Assembly (NCBI GenBank): GCA_031290515.1
Contig: JAITNK010000026.1
Location: forward strand, 1-39,848
Origin: Oscillospiraceae bacterium
GTDB taxonomy: Bacteria > Bacillota > Clostridia > Oscillospirales > Oscillospiraceae
Reading direction: 5' to 3'
Length of the DNA stretch: 39,848 nt
In this document: in pieces, positions 32,140 through 39,420 of the stretch
How the letters are laid out: the number at the start of each line of letters is the position of its first letter
How positions within the stretch are numbered: the first letter of the stretch is position 1
Notes under the pieces: model-generated
The model's input: only the letters and a program-made list of their open reading frames with translations
Told to the model about the DNA's origin: nothing
Databases searched by the model: none
Program-made: the position numbers and the translations under genes

Positions 32140-34584
32140 ATGGCATACACTTTAAGACCGGTTTCGGACAGAGTCGCGAAAATGCGCGCGAGGTACCGGG
32201 ACACGCAGCCGGAAATCTGCGTCGCGAGGTACAGGCTCGTCACGGAATTCTACAAGTCGCACCCGGAGCTTGAAGGAATGCTGCGGCGTGCGCTGAATTT
32301 CAAAAACATCTGTGAGAATATCCCGGTGCGAATCGACGAGGGCGAGGTCATCGCCGGCGCGCAGTCGTCGAAGTTCCGCGCCTGCGCGCTGTACCCCGAA
32401 AACTCGGTGGACTGGCTGCGCGACGAGCTTTCAAGCGGGCTTATTATGACGCGGGACATCGACCCTTACGTCATATCGGAATCAGACCGCGAATATGTGC
32501 TGGGAACAATCGACTACTGGCTCGGCGAATGTATGTCCCGCAAGGCGGACGCGCAGCTGCTCGACGAGTACCGCGCGCTCGCCGGTAACGGCGTGTCGCA
32601 GTTCGCGGAGTTCGGACAGGCGGCGGCTCCGGTGGGGCACTTCGTCGCGGGGTACAACAGGGCTATCCGCAAGGGCTTCGCGGCGATTAAGGCGGAGTGC
32701 GAAGCGAAGAAAGCGGAGCTTATCGCCGCCGCGCTGCCGGGCGGCACAATCGACCAATATAACTTTTACCGCGCGGTTTCGATAGTCTGCGACGGAATCA
32801 TCAAGCTCACGAAGCGGTACGCCGCGCTCGCGTCAGAGCTTGCGGAGCGCGAGGAGCGTCCCGGACGCCGCCGCGAGCTTGAAGCTATGGCGGAGTGCCT
32901 GTCGTGGACGGTCGAAAAGCCGGCGCGTAATTTTCACGATGCGCTGCAATGCCTTTTTATGTATCAGACCGCGCTCTGTCTCGACGCGAATATGCACGGG
33001 CTGTCGTTCGGGCGCGTCGATATGTACCTCGGCGAGTATCTGGAGCGCGACCTCGCGTCCGGCGCGGTTACGGAAGAGTACGCGCAGGAGCTTACGGACT
33101 TGTTCTACCTCAAGGTCGCGGAGATGAACAAGCCGTGGAGCTACGGCGCGACACAGTCGAACCCCGGCTACACGTCCGGTCAGCTTATGACGCTCGGCGG
33201 CGTCAAGCGCGACGGTACGGACGCGTCCAACGCCGCGACGTATATGATGCTGCAATCGTCCGGCAGACTGCTGCTGCACGACCCCCCTCAGGCGCTGCTC
33301 GTCCACCGCGGCACGCCGCCGGAGCTTTGGGAAGCGGCAATCGCCACGACGAAGCTCTGCGGCGGCGTGCCGACGTTCGAGAATCAGGACGTGATTATTC
33401 CCGCACTCGTTGCGCGCGGACTGTCGCTCGAGGACGCGCGCGAATGTTCGTGCGTCGGCTGCGTCGAGCTGTCAGGCACCGGAAACGACTGGCCCGCCTG
33501 CGGCGGAACGGGTACCGAGTCGTATATGAATCTCGCGAACGCGCTCCTGCTCGCGATTAACGACGGGTTTACTCCGGTGCCGATGATTTCCGCGTTTGCA
33601 GAAGCTCCGCCGGGAACGCCGAACAAACGCGTCGGCGCGGCGACCGGGTACCTCTACGAAATGACCTCAATCGAACAGGTTATGGAGGCGTTCCGGACGC
33701 AGCTCGACATCTTTGTGCGCTGGCACCATATGAACATAAACTCGTTCGAGTACATCGCACGGCAGATTCTCCCGCAGCCGCTTGTCTCCGCGACGGTGGA
33801 CGGCTGCGTCGAGTCCGGACGCGACGTTATGTTCGGCGGCGCGAAGTACAACAGTACCGGCAACTCCGGCGTCGGTCTCGGCAACGCCGCCGACAGTTTG
33901 TACATTATCAATCAGCTCTGCTTCGTCGAAAAACGCTGCACGACGCGCGAGCTGTACGACGCGGTTATGGCGAACTGGGTCGGCTTTGACGCGCTGCGCG
34001 GGTACATTATCAACGACTGCCGCCACTACGGCAACGGCTACCCCGAGTGCGACGCATACGCCGCTTTCGCCGCGCGCTGCTTCGCCGAGAGCGTACACCG
34101 CTGTTCGGGACCGCGCGGGGGCACCGCCGCCGGACTGTACCCGGTCACAATAAACGTAGTTTTCGGATATGTCACAAAGGCTACGCCGGACGGCAGACGC
34201 GCGGGCGAACCGCTCGCCGACGGAATCGCCGCGCCGCAGGGATACGACAAAAACGGTCCGACGCAGGTCATTGCGTCCGTCGCCGCCGTGCCGCAGTCGG
34301 AGTTCCCGAACGGCACGCTTATGAATCTCAAATTTCACCCGAACGCGCTCTCCGGCTCCGGGGGTACCGCGAAAATGACGCAGTTAATGCAGACGTACTT
34401 CGACCTCGGCGGTATGGAACTGCAAATCAACGTCGTCTCCGCCGAAACGCTCCGTGACGCGCAGAAGAACCCGGACAGGTACCGCGACCTCGTCGTGCGC
34501 GTCGCCGGATTCTCCGCCTACTTCACAGAGCTTCACCCAGACGGTCAGAACGACCTTATCCGCCGCACCGAGCTGAGCTTTTAG
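32140..34584 (+). CDS. Glycyl radical enzyme of unassigned substrate
   Basis: An 814-aa member of the pyruvate formate-lyase/glycerol dehydratase superfamily. The active-site loop reads CVGCVEL with the radical-transfer cysteine C441 and the adjacent acid E443, the C-x-E form of dehydratases, decarboxylases and lyases rather than the CC pair of true PFL. The glycyl radical loop is RVAGFSAYF with G790. Both loops are intact, so the enzyme should be functional and oxygen-sensitive. The residues after the active site, SGTGNDW, differ from the GCVEP of several known classes. Length is normal; the ATG has GGAGG upstream. No radical SAM activating enzyme lies beside it in the window, which is unusual. 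Confidence 0.93.
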   Translation: MAYTLRPVSDRVAKMRARYRDTQPEICVARYRLVTEFYKSHPELEGMLRRALNFKNICENIPVRIDEGEVIAGAQSSKFRACALYPENSVDWLRDELSSGLIMTRDIDPYVISESDREYVLGTIDYWLGECMSRKADAQLLDEYRALAGNGVSQFAEFGQAAAPVGHFVAGYNRAIRKGFAAIKAECEAKKAELIAAALPGGTIDQYNFYRAVSIVCDGIIKLTKRYAALASELAEREERPGRRRELEAMAECLSWTVEKPARNFHDALQCLFMYQTALCLDANMHGLSFGRVDMYLGEYLERDLASGAVTEEYAQELTDLFYLKVAEMNKPWSYGATQSNPGYTSGQLMTLGGVKRDGTDASNAATYMMLQSSGRLLLHDPPQALLVHRGTPPELWEAAIATTKLCGGVPTFENQDVIIPALVARGLSLEDARECSCVGCVELSGTGNDWPACGGTGTESYMNLANALLLAINDGFTPVPMISAFAEAPPGTPNKRVGAATGYLYEMTSIEQVMEAFRTQLDIFVRWHHMNINSFEYIARQILPQPLVSATVDGCVESGRDVMFGGAKYNSTGNSGVGLGNAADSLYIINQLCFVEKRCTTRELYDAVMANWVGFDALRGYIINDCRHYGNGYPECDAYAAFAARCFAESVHRCSGPRGGTAAGLYPVTINVVFGYVTKATPDGRRAGEPLADGIAAPQGYDKNGPTQVIASVAAVPQSEFPNGTLMNLKFHPNALSGSGGTAKMTQLMQTYFDLGGMELQINVVSAETLRDAQKNPDRYRDLVVRVAGFSAYFTELHPDGQNDLIRRTELSF

Positions 34585-34607
34585 GACGCGGGGGAGCGAC
34601 CGCGTCC
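34584..34607 (+). terminator. Weak terminator after glycyl radical enzyme
   Basis: An 8-bp stem (GGACGCGG and CCGCGTCC) starts at the stop codon. No T run follows, so efficiency is doubtful. Confidence 0.4.
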
Positions 34608-34777
34608 GTCAGCGGCGGCAGGTGTATTTTTGAGTAAGTGAGCCGACGGAGAGCAAAATCAAAACACATACGGAGGACGCCGAAGTGCCGAACAAGACGT
34701 TCGCCGAAGTCAATATAATCCGCCTGCGCAAGCGGCGGCAGCGGACGGAAGCGGGAGTGCGGACAGGACGCGGCGGT

Positions 34778-35167
34778 TTAGTCCGCGCAATGCGACTGTT
34801 CGAGGGTTTCTTTCGCGAGCGCGAGTTTTTCGCACAGAATTTGTTCGAGGCGGGCTATGTGACGGACAGTCTCGCTCACGGAGCGGTTGACCGCGATAAC
34901 CTCGCCCGGTTCGGACGCAAGCTCGAGAGTCTTTTGGATTTTCTCACCCTCGGCGTTCAAAATGTGCGCAACCGACGCCTCGGCGAGAGCGATACTGGCG
35001 ATTACATTCGCGCAGCCGTTGCGAACGTTTGTTTTGGAATCGCAGCAATTTTTCGCGCGGCAAACTATGTCCTCCGGGCGCACGGCAGGTCTGTATATGT
35101 GCATAGGCCAGTCGTCGTTGCGGCTTTTGGGATACGCGCGTCGGCAGCCGAAGCTTTTTTTCGCCAT
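34778..35167 (-). CDS. Protein sharing the N-terminal domain of the collagen-like neighbour
   Basis: A 129-aa protein. A Cys-rich N-terminus (VCRAKNCCDSK) leads to a helical domain VIASIALAEASVAHILNAEG-EKIQ, then VIAVNRSVSETV and IARLEQILCEKL. The same domain, at about half identity, forms residues 18-84 of the neighbouring collagen-like protein. I recall this domain in small Clostridia proteins of unknown function. The ATG has AAAGGAGGT nine bases upstream. The gene lies behind a strong hairpin that separates it from the collagen-like gene. A role at the spore or cell surface is inference from that neighbour. Confidence 0.85.
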   Translation of the reverse strand: MAKKSFGCRRAYPKSRNDDWPMHIYRPAVRPEDIVCRAKNCCDSKTNVRNGCANVIASIALAEASVAHILNAEGEKIQKTLELASEPGEVIAVNRSVSETVRHIARLEQILCEKLALAKETLEQSHCAD

Positions 35168-35191
35168 TTTTCGGGATACCTCCTTTAAGAA

Positions 35192-35229
35192 GCCGCGCCC
35201 CGGCTGCGCTTGAGATGCCGGGGCGCGGC
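35192..35229 (-). terminator. Terminator of collagen-like gene
   Basis: A perfect 12-bp stem (GCCGCGCCCCGG and CCGGGGCGCGGC, 14-base loop), followed on the minus strand by TTCTT. It lies 31 bases past the collagen-like gene and just before the next gene's ribosome site. Confidence 0.75.
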
Positions 35230-35259
35230 ATAATTTGCGCTTGGCTTAACGGTGCGGGT

Positions 35260-36267
35260 TTAGGTGTTGTATCCCTCGACCGTCAAAAAGGCGTTACAGC
35301 CGCCGGGCGATCCCAGCGTGATTCCCCCAACGTCCACCTTGAACTGGATAGTTGCGTGCGGCGGGTATTTCGCTATCCAGTCAATCGAGTTTATGCCTTC
35401 GCCGCAGATCGGGACATAGATGCCCGTGCCGACGCCGTCCTGAATCATTTCAATCCTTGAATTCATAGCGAAGGTCTCCAGGTTCACTCCGAAGTGGATG
35501 CGGTGATAGGGCGCGGTGCCCAGGGTCAGCGTCTCTCCGGCGGCGTCCACCGTCATCCCCTCCAAGACAGCGGGTCTGCTGAACTTTATAATCGTCCCCT
35601 GGAGTATCTGACCCGGCTGGTCGTTCATCAGCGAAGCGAATTCGGTGATTCCGCTCGGACCCGCGGGTCCCGCGGGACCTTCTTTACCCGGAAGTCCCTC
35701 CGAACCCGGAGTTCCGTCTTGACCCGCAGGACCTATCGGACCCGTCGCGCCCGTTGCGCCGGTCGCGCCCGCCGGACCCGCAGGACCTGTCGGACCCGGC
35801 GCGCCTGTGAGACCCACAGGACCTGCCGGACCAGTTGCACCCGCCGGACCCGCCGGACCCGCTGCGCCCGCCGCACCCGTGGAACCCACAGGACCTGTCG
35901 GACCCGGCGCGCCTGTGGGACCCGCAGGACCCTCTGGTCCCGCTGCGCCCGCAGGACCTGCCGGTCCCGCCGGACCCGCGGGACCGGCAGGTCCGGGAAT
36001 CCCGGAGCCGCTTACCGCGGCGGCAAGCTTTTCTTTCAGGCTCTCCTCAATCGACGCGGCGTCGCCCAGCAGCTCGCGCACCGAGGAGTTGACTTCTATA
36101 AGCTCCGATATGGTGACGCCGGGAGCCGCGATTGCGGCTTGCAGTTTCTCCCCTTCGGCATTTATGATGTGCGAAAGCGCCGCTTCCTCGAGCGCGATCG
36201 AGGCGAGTATATGAGAGAGTGCCTGGTCGCGGTCAATGTCGCCGATTTCGATTTTTGGCATTGACAT
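35260..36267 (-). CDS. Collagen-like surface protein
   Basis: A 335-aa protein in three parts. Residues 18-84 are the helical domain shared with the gene downstream. Residues 89-205 are 39 uninterrupted Gly-X-Y triplets, mainly GPA, GAT and GPT. Residues 206-335 form a beta-rich C-terminal domain ([28 protein letters not shown]) of the BclA-like jelly-roll type that usually trimerises collagen stalks on exosporia. There is no signal peptide, which fits spore-surface proteins made in the mother cell. The ATG at 36267 has AAGGAAG upstream. A possible sigma-K promoter lies at 36348-36374. Confidence 0.88.
   Translation of the reverse strand: MSMPKIEIGDIDRDQALSHILASIALEEAALSHIINAEGEKLQAAIAAPGVTISELIEVNSSVRELLGDAASIEESLKEKLAAAVSGSGIPGPAGPAGPAGPAGPAGAAGPEGPAGPTGAPGPTGPVGSTGAAGAAGPAGPAGATGPAGPVGLTGAPGPTGPAGPAGATGATGATGPIGPAGQDGTPGSEGLPGKEGPAGPAGPSGITEFASLMNDQPGQILQGTIIKFSRPAVLEGMTVDAAGETLTLGTAPYHRIHFGVNLETFAMNSRIEMIQDGVGTGIYVPICGEGINSIDWIAKYPPHATIQFKVDVGGITLGSPGGCNAFLTVEGYNT
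35653..36003 (-). repeat. Gly-X-Y coding repeat
   Basis: Thirty-nine tandem 9-bp units encoding Gly-X-Y triplets. Such DNA can expand or contract by slippage. Confidence 0.85.
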
Positions 36268-36347
36268 TATATATTAACTTCCTTTCTGATTCGGTTCCTC
36301 AAAATATTGAGAGATTCGGCAGGCGAACCACCTGCTTACCGTAATAA

Positions 36348-36374
36348 TATGATATGCGCGCGGTTCGGCTGCGT
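36348..36374 (-). promoter_or_regulatory. Candidate sigma-K promoter of collagen-like gene
   Basis: On the minus strand AC, 16 bases, CATATCATA, matching the Bacillus sigma-K pattern (AC, 16-17 bases, CATANNNTA). The motif is short, so chance is possible. Confidence 0.35.
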
Positions 36375-36874
36375 TACCCCGCAGACAGCGCGAAATATCT
36401 TTCGCGGAACAGGCGCACATATTCGTTATCGACGCGCTCGAACCCGACGTCCGCGAACGCGCGCTCGGCGGCGGTCCGCTCCGGCTCGAACGTGTCGGTG
36501 AGGTACGCGTACCCGAGTTCGCGGAACGCCTTATCGCAGACGAGACGCAGAGCCGCCTTGCCGTAACCGTTGCCGCGGTGCCGCGCTTCTATCGTTACGG
36601 AAACCTGATTTCCGAGCTTCGGGGAAACGGAAACCTCGCCTATCGGCTGTCCGTCAAGCGTCACATACGCGTAATAGCCGCCGGAAGCCGGGAAACGCGT
36701 AAACCAGTCGCGCAGATACTCCTCCGACAGGTACACGGTGCCGTCAACGACGTTGTCGCCGTGAGGCGCGTTGTGCGTCATTGTGTCCCGGTCGAGGCAG
36801 AGTTTTTGCCGGTACCGCCAATCGTCCGGAGCGGGAACGCGCAGGGCGAGCGTTGCGGGTGTTGCGTCAGGCAT
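36374..36874 (-). CDS. GNAT-family N-acetyltransferase
   Basis: A 166-aa acetyltransferase. The acetyl-CoA-binding region is RHRGNGYGKAALRLV (motif A, Q/R-x-x-G-x-G/A), followed by AYLTDTFEPERTAAERAFADVGFERV. Substrate unknown. The ATG has AAGGAG seven bases upstream and a good promoter at 36909-36937. It is on the same strand as the collagen-like gene but 106 bases apart, so co-transcription is uncertain. Confidence 0.9.
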   Translation of the reverse strand: MPDATPATLALRVPAPDDWRYRQKLCLDRDTMTHNAPHGDNVVDGTVYLSEEYLRDWFTRFPASGGYYAYVTLDGQPIGEVSVSPKLGNQVSVTIEARHRGNGYGKAALRLVCDKAFRELGYAYLTDTFEPERTAAERAFADVGFERVDNEYVRLFRERYFALSAG

Positions 36875-36908
36875 TTTACGGCTCCTTCAGGTCATTTACT
36901 TCGGGGAC

Positions 36909-36937
36909 AGCATACCCGAATTTCTCCGGTCTGTCAA
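36909..36937 (-). promoter_or_regulatory. Promoter of acetyltransferase gene
   Basis: On the minus strand TTGACA (36937-36932), 17 bases, TATGCT (36914-36909). Confidence 0.75.
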
Positions 36938-37151
36938 GTTAAACGGCGGGGACTTGCGCGCGCGGTTCAATTAACGCCGACCCATCTGTTTTTTCCGGCG
37001 CGCTTGACGTCCCCTCCGCAACTGTTTCCGCGACGGCGTCCGCGCTTACTTCCGGCGGGGGCGTTTGCATTAACCGAGCGTCGGATTGCCGCGCGGCATT
37101 TTCCGCGACTTCCGGCGTTGCCGTTAGTTTCTCGGTTTTTCCTGTATGCTC

Positions 37152-37180
37152 TTGTCAATCGTTGATTGTCCTTCTTAAAT
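37152..37180 (+). promoter_or_regulatory. Candidate promoter of recombinase gene
   Basis: TTGTCA, 17 bases, TTAAAT (37175-37180), 55 bases before the ATG. Each box has mismatches. Confidence 0.45.
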
Positions 37181-37235
37181 ACACGCCCGAAAGATGTTAA
37201 ACTATCCCGGAAAGCGAACGGGAGGGATAACATTT

Positions 37236-38078
37236 ATGAAGCGAATGACAATCACGGCAGGGACGCGTGCGGGGTTCTCGGCGGAGCTGCGGCGCGGGGA
37301 GAAGAGCGCGGCGACGGTTGAGAAATATCTGCGGTACGCGCGGCGGTTCTCGTCGGAGCTGTGCGGGGCGGAGCTTACGAAAGACGCGGTAATCGCGTAC
37401 AAGGCGCGCGTTGCGGAACGCTATACGGCGGCGGGCGCGAACGGAATGATTGCGGCGGTGAACAGTCTGCTCGTGTATCTGGGACGCGCGGACTTGAGGG
37501 TATCGCCGCTTAAAGTACAGCGGCGGCTGTTTTCGCCTCCGGAGCGCGAACTGAACCGCGGAGAGTTTGAGCGGCTCGTAGCCGTGACGGAGCGCGGCGG
37601 CGACGCGCGTCTGTCGCTCGCGCTGCGGACGATGTTCGCGACGGGAATCCGCGTCGGCGAGCTGCGCTTCGTCACCGTAGAGGCGGCGCGCGGCGGCAGA
37701 ACGGAAATTCGGCTCAAAGGCAAAATCCGCGAACTGTTTTTGCAGCCGAAACTGTGCAAACTGCTGCTCGGATACGCCAAACGGCGCGGAATCGCAAGCG
37801 GTTCCGTGTTTGTCACGCGGAGCGGCAAGCCGATAGACCGTTTCGCGGTCTGGCGCGGAATGAAGCGGCTCGGCAGACTCGCCGGAGTCGCGGCGGCGAA
37901 AGTGTTTCCGCATAACCTGCGGCATCTGTTCGCCAGGATATTCTACGCGAAAATCCCGAATCTCGCCGCGCTCGCCGACGTTATGGGTCACAGCGACGTG
38001 AACACGACGAGAATTTACACCGCGTCGTCCGGCGCGGAGTTGCGGCGGCAGCTCGATTCCCTGCGGCTGATTCTGTAG
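37236..38078 (+). CDS. Tyrosine site-specific recombinase (putative invertase)
   Basis: A 280-aa phage-integrase/Xer-type recombinase. The N-terminal SAM-like core-binding domain (about 10-90) is followed by the catalytic domain with all active residues: R139 in GIRVGELR, K161, H226 and R229 in HNLRH, H252 in GHSDVNTTRIYT and nucleophile Y261. The ATG at 37236 has GGGAGG upstream. Length is close to XerC/D, but no dif context or cell-division genes are present. Its stop is 13 bases before the first of two inverted loxP-like sites, the usual arrangement of an invertase and its substrate, so I infer that it flips the 202-bp segment downstream. Confidence 0.92.
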   Translation: MKRMTITAGTRAGFSAELRRGEKSAATVEKYLRYARRFSSELCGAELTKDAVIAYKARVAERYTAAGANGMIAAVNSLLVYLGRADLRVSPLKVQRRLFSPPERELNRGEFERLVAVTERGGDARLSLALRTMFATGIRVGELRFVTVEAARGGRTEIRLKGKIRELFLQPKLCKLLLGYAKRRGIASGSVFVTRSGKPIDRFAVWRGMKRLGRLAGVAAAKVFPHNLRHLFARIFYAKIPNLAALADVMGHSDVNTTRIYTASSGAELRRQLDSLRLIL

Positions 38079-38090
38079 CGCAACTAAAAA

Positions 38091-38116
38091 TACCACGGAA
38101 TTGTTATTCCGTGGTA
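38091..38116 (+). repeat. Recombination site, left (loxP-like)
   Basis: A 26-bp site: perfect 11-bp inverted arms TACCACGGAAT and ATTCCGTGGTA around the asymmetric core TGTT. The bases outside differ from those around the right site, so the repeat is exactly 26 bp. Palindromic arms with an asymmetric centre are the hallmark of tyrosine-recombinase sites. Confidence 0.85.
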
Positions 38117-38146
38117 ATACCGTGCCGCGCAGGTGCGGAAAGGCGC

Positions 38147-38177
38147 AAAAAAAGCGCGCCGGAGTTCACGGGCGCGC
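38147..38177 (-). terminator. Directional terminator inside invertible segment
   Basis: A 7-bp stem (GCGCGCC at 38154-38160 with GGCGCGC at 38171-38177). On the minus strand it is followed by seven T (38153-38147). It works leftward only as drawn; after inversion it would stop rightward transcription. Confidence 0.8.
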
Positions 38178-38227
38178 AAAAATGAGCGCGGAAAAGCAAG
38201 CCGGGAAAATTTTTTCTTCTCCGGCGT

Positions 38228-38254
38228 TAAAGTCCTGCGTATTTATGACGATAA
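38228..38254 (+). promoter_or_regulatory. Sigma-28 (flagellar) promoter in invertible segment
   Basis: TAAA (in TAAAGTCC), 15 bases, GACGATAA: seven of eight bases of the -10 consensus GCCGATAA with the exact consensus spacing. It faces csrA about 115 bases downstream. Confidence 0.7.
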
Positions 38255-38318
38255 AATGTAACAGAGCGGAATATCTGCGGCTTCGCGCCGCATATGTACC
38301 GGAATATCGTTTCCCGGA

Positions 38319-38344
38319 TACCACGGAATAACAATTCCGTGGTA
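38319..38344 (-). repeat. Recombination site, right (loxP-like)
   Basis: The exact reverse complement of the site at 38091-38116: the same arms around the core AACA. The inverted orientation predicts inversion, not deletion, of the DNA between. Confidence 0.85.
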
Positions 38345-38378
38345 AAGACAAAACAACGCCGTACAGGGAGGTATCGCA

Positions 38379-38573
38379 ATGCTGCTGCTCAGCGTCAGGG
38401 AAGGCGACTACATAATGATAGGCGGCAACATCAAGGTCAAAATCATCGGCGGGAGCAGCGTCTCCAAAATCGGAATCGAGGCTCCGAAAGACATATCCGT
38501 TAAGCGGCAGTCCGTATACGAGCGCGAAAACGCCGAGGCGGACGGCGAAACCGAGACCGCGGCGGAGCTTTAG
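38379..38573 (+). CDS. csrA: Translational regulator CsrA
   Basis: A 64-aa RNA-binding dimer that blocks or stabilises target mRNAs at GGA motifs. It matches CsrA/RsmA along its length: MLLLSVREGDYIMIGGNIKV, then IGIEAPKDISVKRQSVYE. R43 in VKRQ corresponds to the RNA-binding arginine R44 of Escherichia coli. The C-terminal acidic tail resembles that of Firmicutes CsrA. AGGGAGG precedes the ATG. It is 35 bases beyond the right recombination site and one base before the TnpB-like gene. In Bacillus subtilis CsrA represses flagellin (hag) translation and is antagonised by FliW; a flagellin gene lies 1.1 kb downstream here, and fliW is not in the window. Confidence 0.94.
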   Translation: MLLLSVREGDYIMIGGNIKVKIIGGSSVSKIGIEAPKDISVKRQSVYERENAEADGETETAAEL

Positions 38574-38574
38574 T

Positions 38575-39420
38575 ATGGAGAAAAGCTACCGGTTCCGGCT
38601 GTACCCCACGGCGGCGCAGGAACGGCGGATTCGGAGCGCGTTCGACGCGTGCCGGTTCGTCTACAACCGCTACCTCGCTAAGCGCACAGAGGCGTACCGC
38701 GACGGCGGCGGCAACCTCGACTACTACGCGTGTTCCGCGGACCTCACCAAGCTCAAGCGCGAACTGCCGTGGCTGCGCGCGGCGGACTGCACGACGCTCC
38801 AGTCGGCTCTGCGCGACCTCGACAACGCGTTCCGCACGTTTTTCAGGCAGTCCGGGTACCCGAATTTCAAGCGCAAGCGCGACCCGCGCAAGAGCTTCAC
38901 GAGCCGCAGGGTTCCCGGCAAAGAGAACGTCGCGGTCGGCGAAGACTTCGTCAAATTGCCGAAGCTCGGCGAAATCAGGTGCCGGGTGTCCAAGCGGATT
39001 GAGGGGCGCATCGTCTCCGCGACGGTGTCGCAGAGTCCCGGCGGCAAATACTTCGTATCGGTCTGCTGCACCGACGTTGAGACGCGGACGCTTCCCGCGA
39101 CCGAACGCAGCGTCACGGCGGAGGACTTCGCCTTTTCGCCCGACGCAAAGAAAATCGCGCGGCTGACCCGCGGGCTGTCCCGAAAGTCAAAGGACGGCAA
39201 AAACCGCGAGAAAGCCCGGCTCAAACTCGCGCGCGCGTACGAACGCGACGCGAACCGGCGGCGCGACGCGGCGCAGAAGCTCACGACGCGGCTCGTCCGC
39301 GAGAACGACGTTATCCGCGCCGGAGAATCGCAAAACCGCGAGCTGCTCCGTTACCTCGACTACAAGTGCCGCTGGTACGGCAGGGAGCTTATCCGCGGCG
39401 ACGCGCGCCTCTCGGCGTAA
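38575..39420 (+). CDS. tldR: Nuclease-dead TnpB (TldR-like) protein
   Basis: A 281-aa relative of IS200/IS605 TnpB. The N-terminal RNA/DNA-binding part is well kept: SYRFRLYPTAAQERRIRSAF, CRFVYNRYL, GYPNFKRKRDPRKSFTSR, GKYFVSVCC. The nuclease is not: where TnpB has the RuvC-I GID-x-G motif this protein has SVTAEDFAF (181-188), the RuvC-II glutamate after VREND (E243-D245) is replaced by IRAGES with a deletion behind it, and the protein stops after RWYGRELIRGD, before the CxxC zinc finger and RuvC-III aspartate. It is otherwise open and clean, and lies one base behind csrA with GGAG upstream, so it is expressed and selected rather than decaying. The pattern matches TldR, the RNA-guided repressors derived from TnpB, some of which sit next to flagellin genes in Enterobacteriaceae. 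Confidence 0.88.
   Translation: MEKSYRFRLYPTAAQERRIRSAFDACRFVYNRYLAKRTEAYRDGGGNLDYYACSADLTKLKRELPWLRAADCTTLQSALRDLDNAFRTFFRQSGYPNFKRKRDPRKSFTSRRVPGKENVAVGEDFVKLPKLGEIRCRVSKRIEGRIVSATVSQSPGGKYFVSVCCTDVETRTLPATERSVTAEDFAFSPDAKKIARLTRGLSRKSKDGKNREKARLKLARAYERDANRRRDAAQKLTTRLVRENDVIRAGESQNRELLRYLDYKCRWYGRELIRGDARLSA

Larger units (their letters stand above)
36875..37235. other. Gap before recombinase gene
   Basis: No convincing gene. It contains the divergent promoters of the acetyltransferase and, less certainly, of the recombinase. The rest is GC-rich sequence without a feature I recognise. Confidence 0.5.
38117..38318 (+). other. Predicted invertible segment (202 bp)
   Basis: Bounded by two exactly inverted 26-bp sites. 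It contains a leftward terminator (38147-38177), a purine-rich hairpin, a rightward sigma-28 promoter (38228-38254) and a hairpin TGCGGC-TTCGC-GCCGCA. No gene lies wholly inside it. As drawn, the promoter faces csrA, so I read this as the ON orientation. Confidence 0.75.

Noticed and set aside
34685-35188. A 167-codon plus-strand frame with GTG start and a good GGAGG site
   Set aside because: It runs antisense through the 129-aa gene, whose domain is clearly shared with its neighbour. Its own product resembles nothing. A short peptide from the start cannot be excluded.
36967-37233. An 88-codon minus-strand frame before the recombinase
   Set aside because: No ribosome site, Arg-rich artefactual composition, and it overlaps the probable recombinase leader.
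38101-38331. A 76-codon frame across the invertible segment
   Set aside because: It starts and ends inside the recombination sites, has no ribosome site and contains a terminator stem.
38091-38344. The two 26-bp palindromes as ordinary terminators
   Set aside because: No T run follows either in either direction, and their cores are exact reverse complements, which terminators would not require.
38575-39420. An active IS200/IS605 transposon
   Set aside because: The RuvC catalytic motifs are missing, there is no TnpA gene, and no left end is visible; the gene is fused into the csrA transcript.
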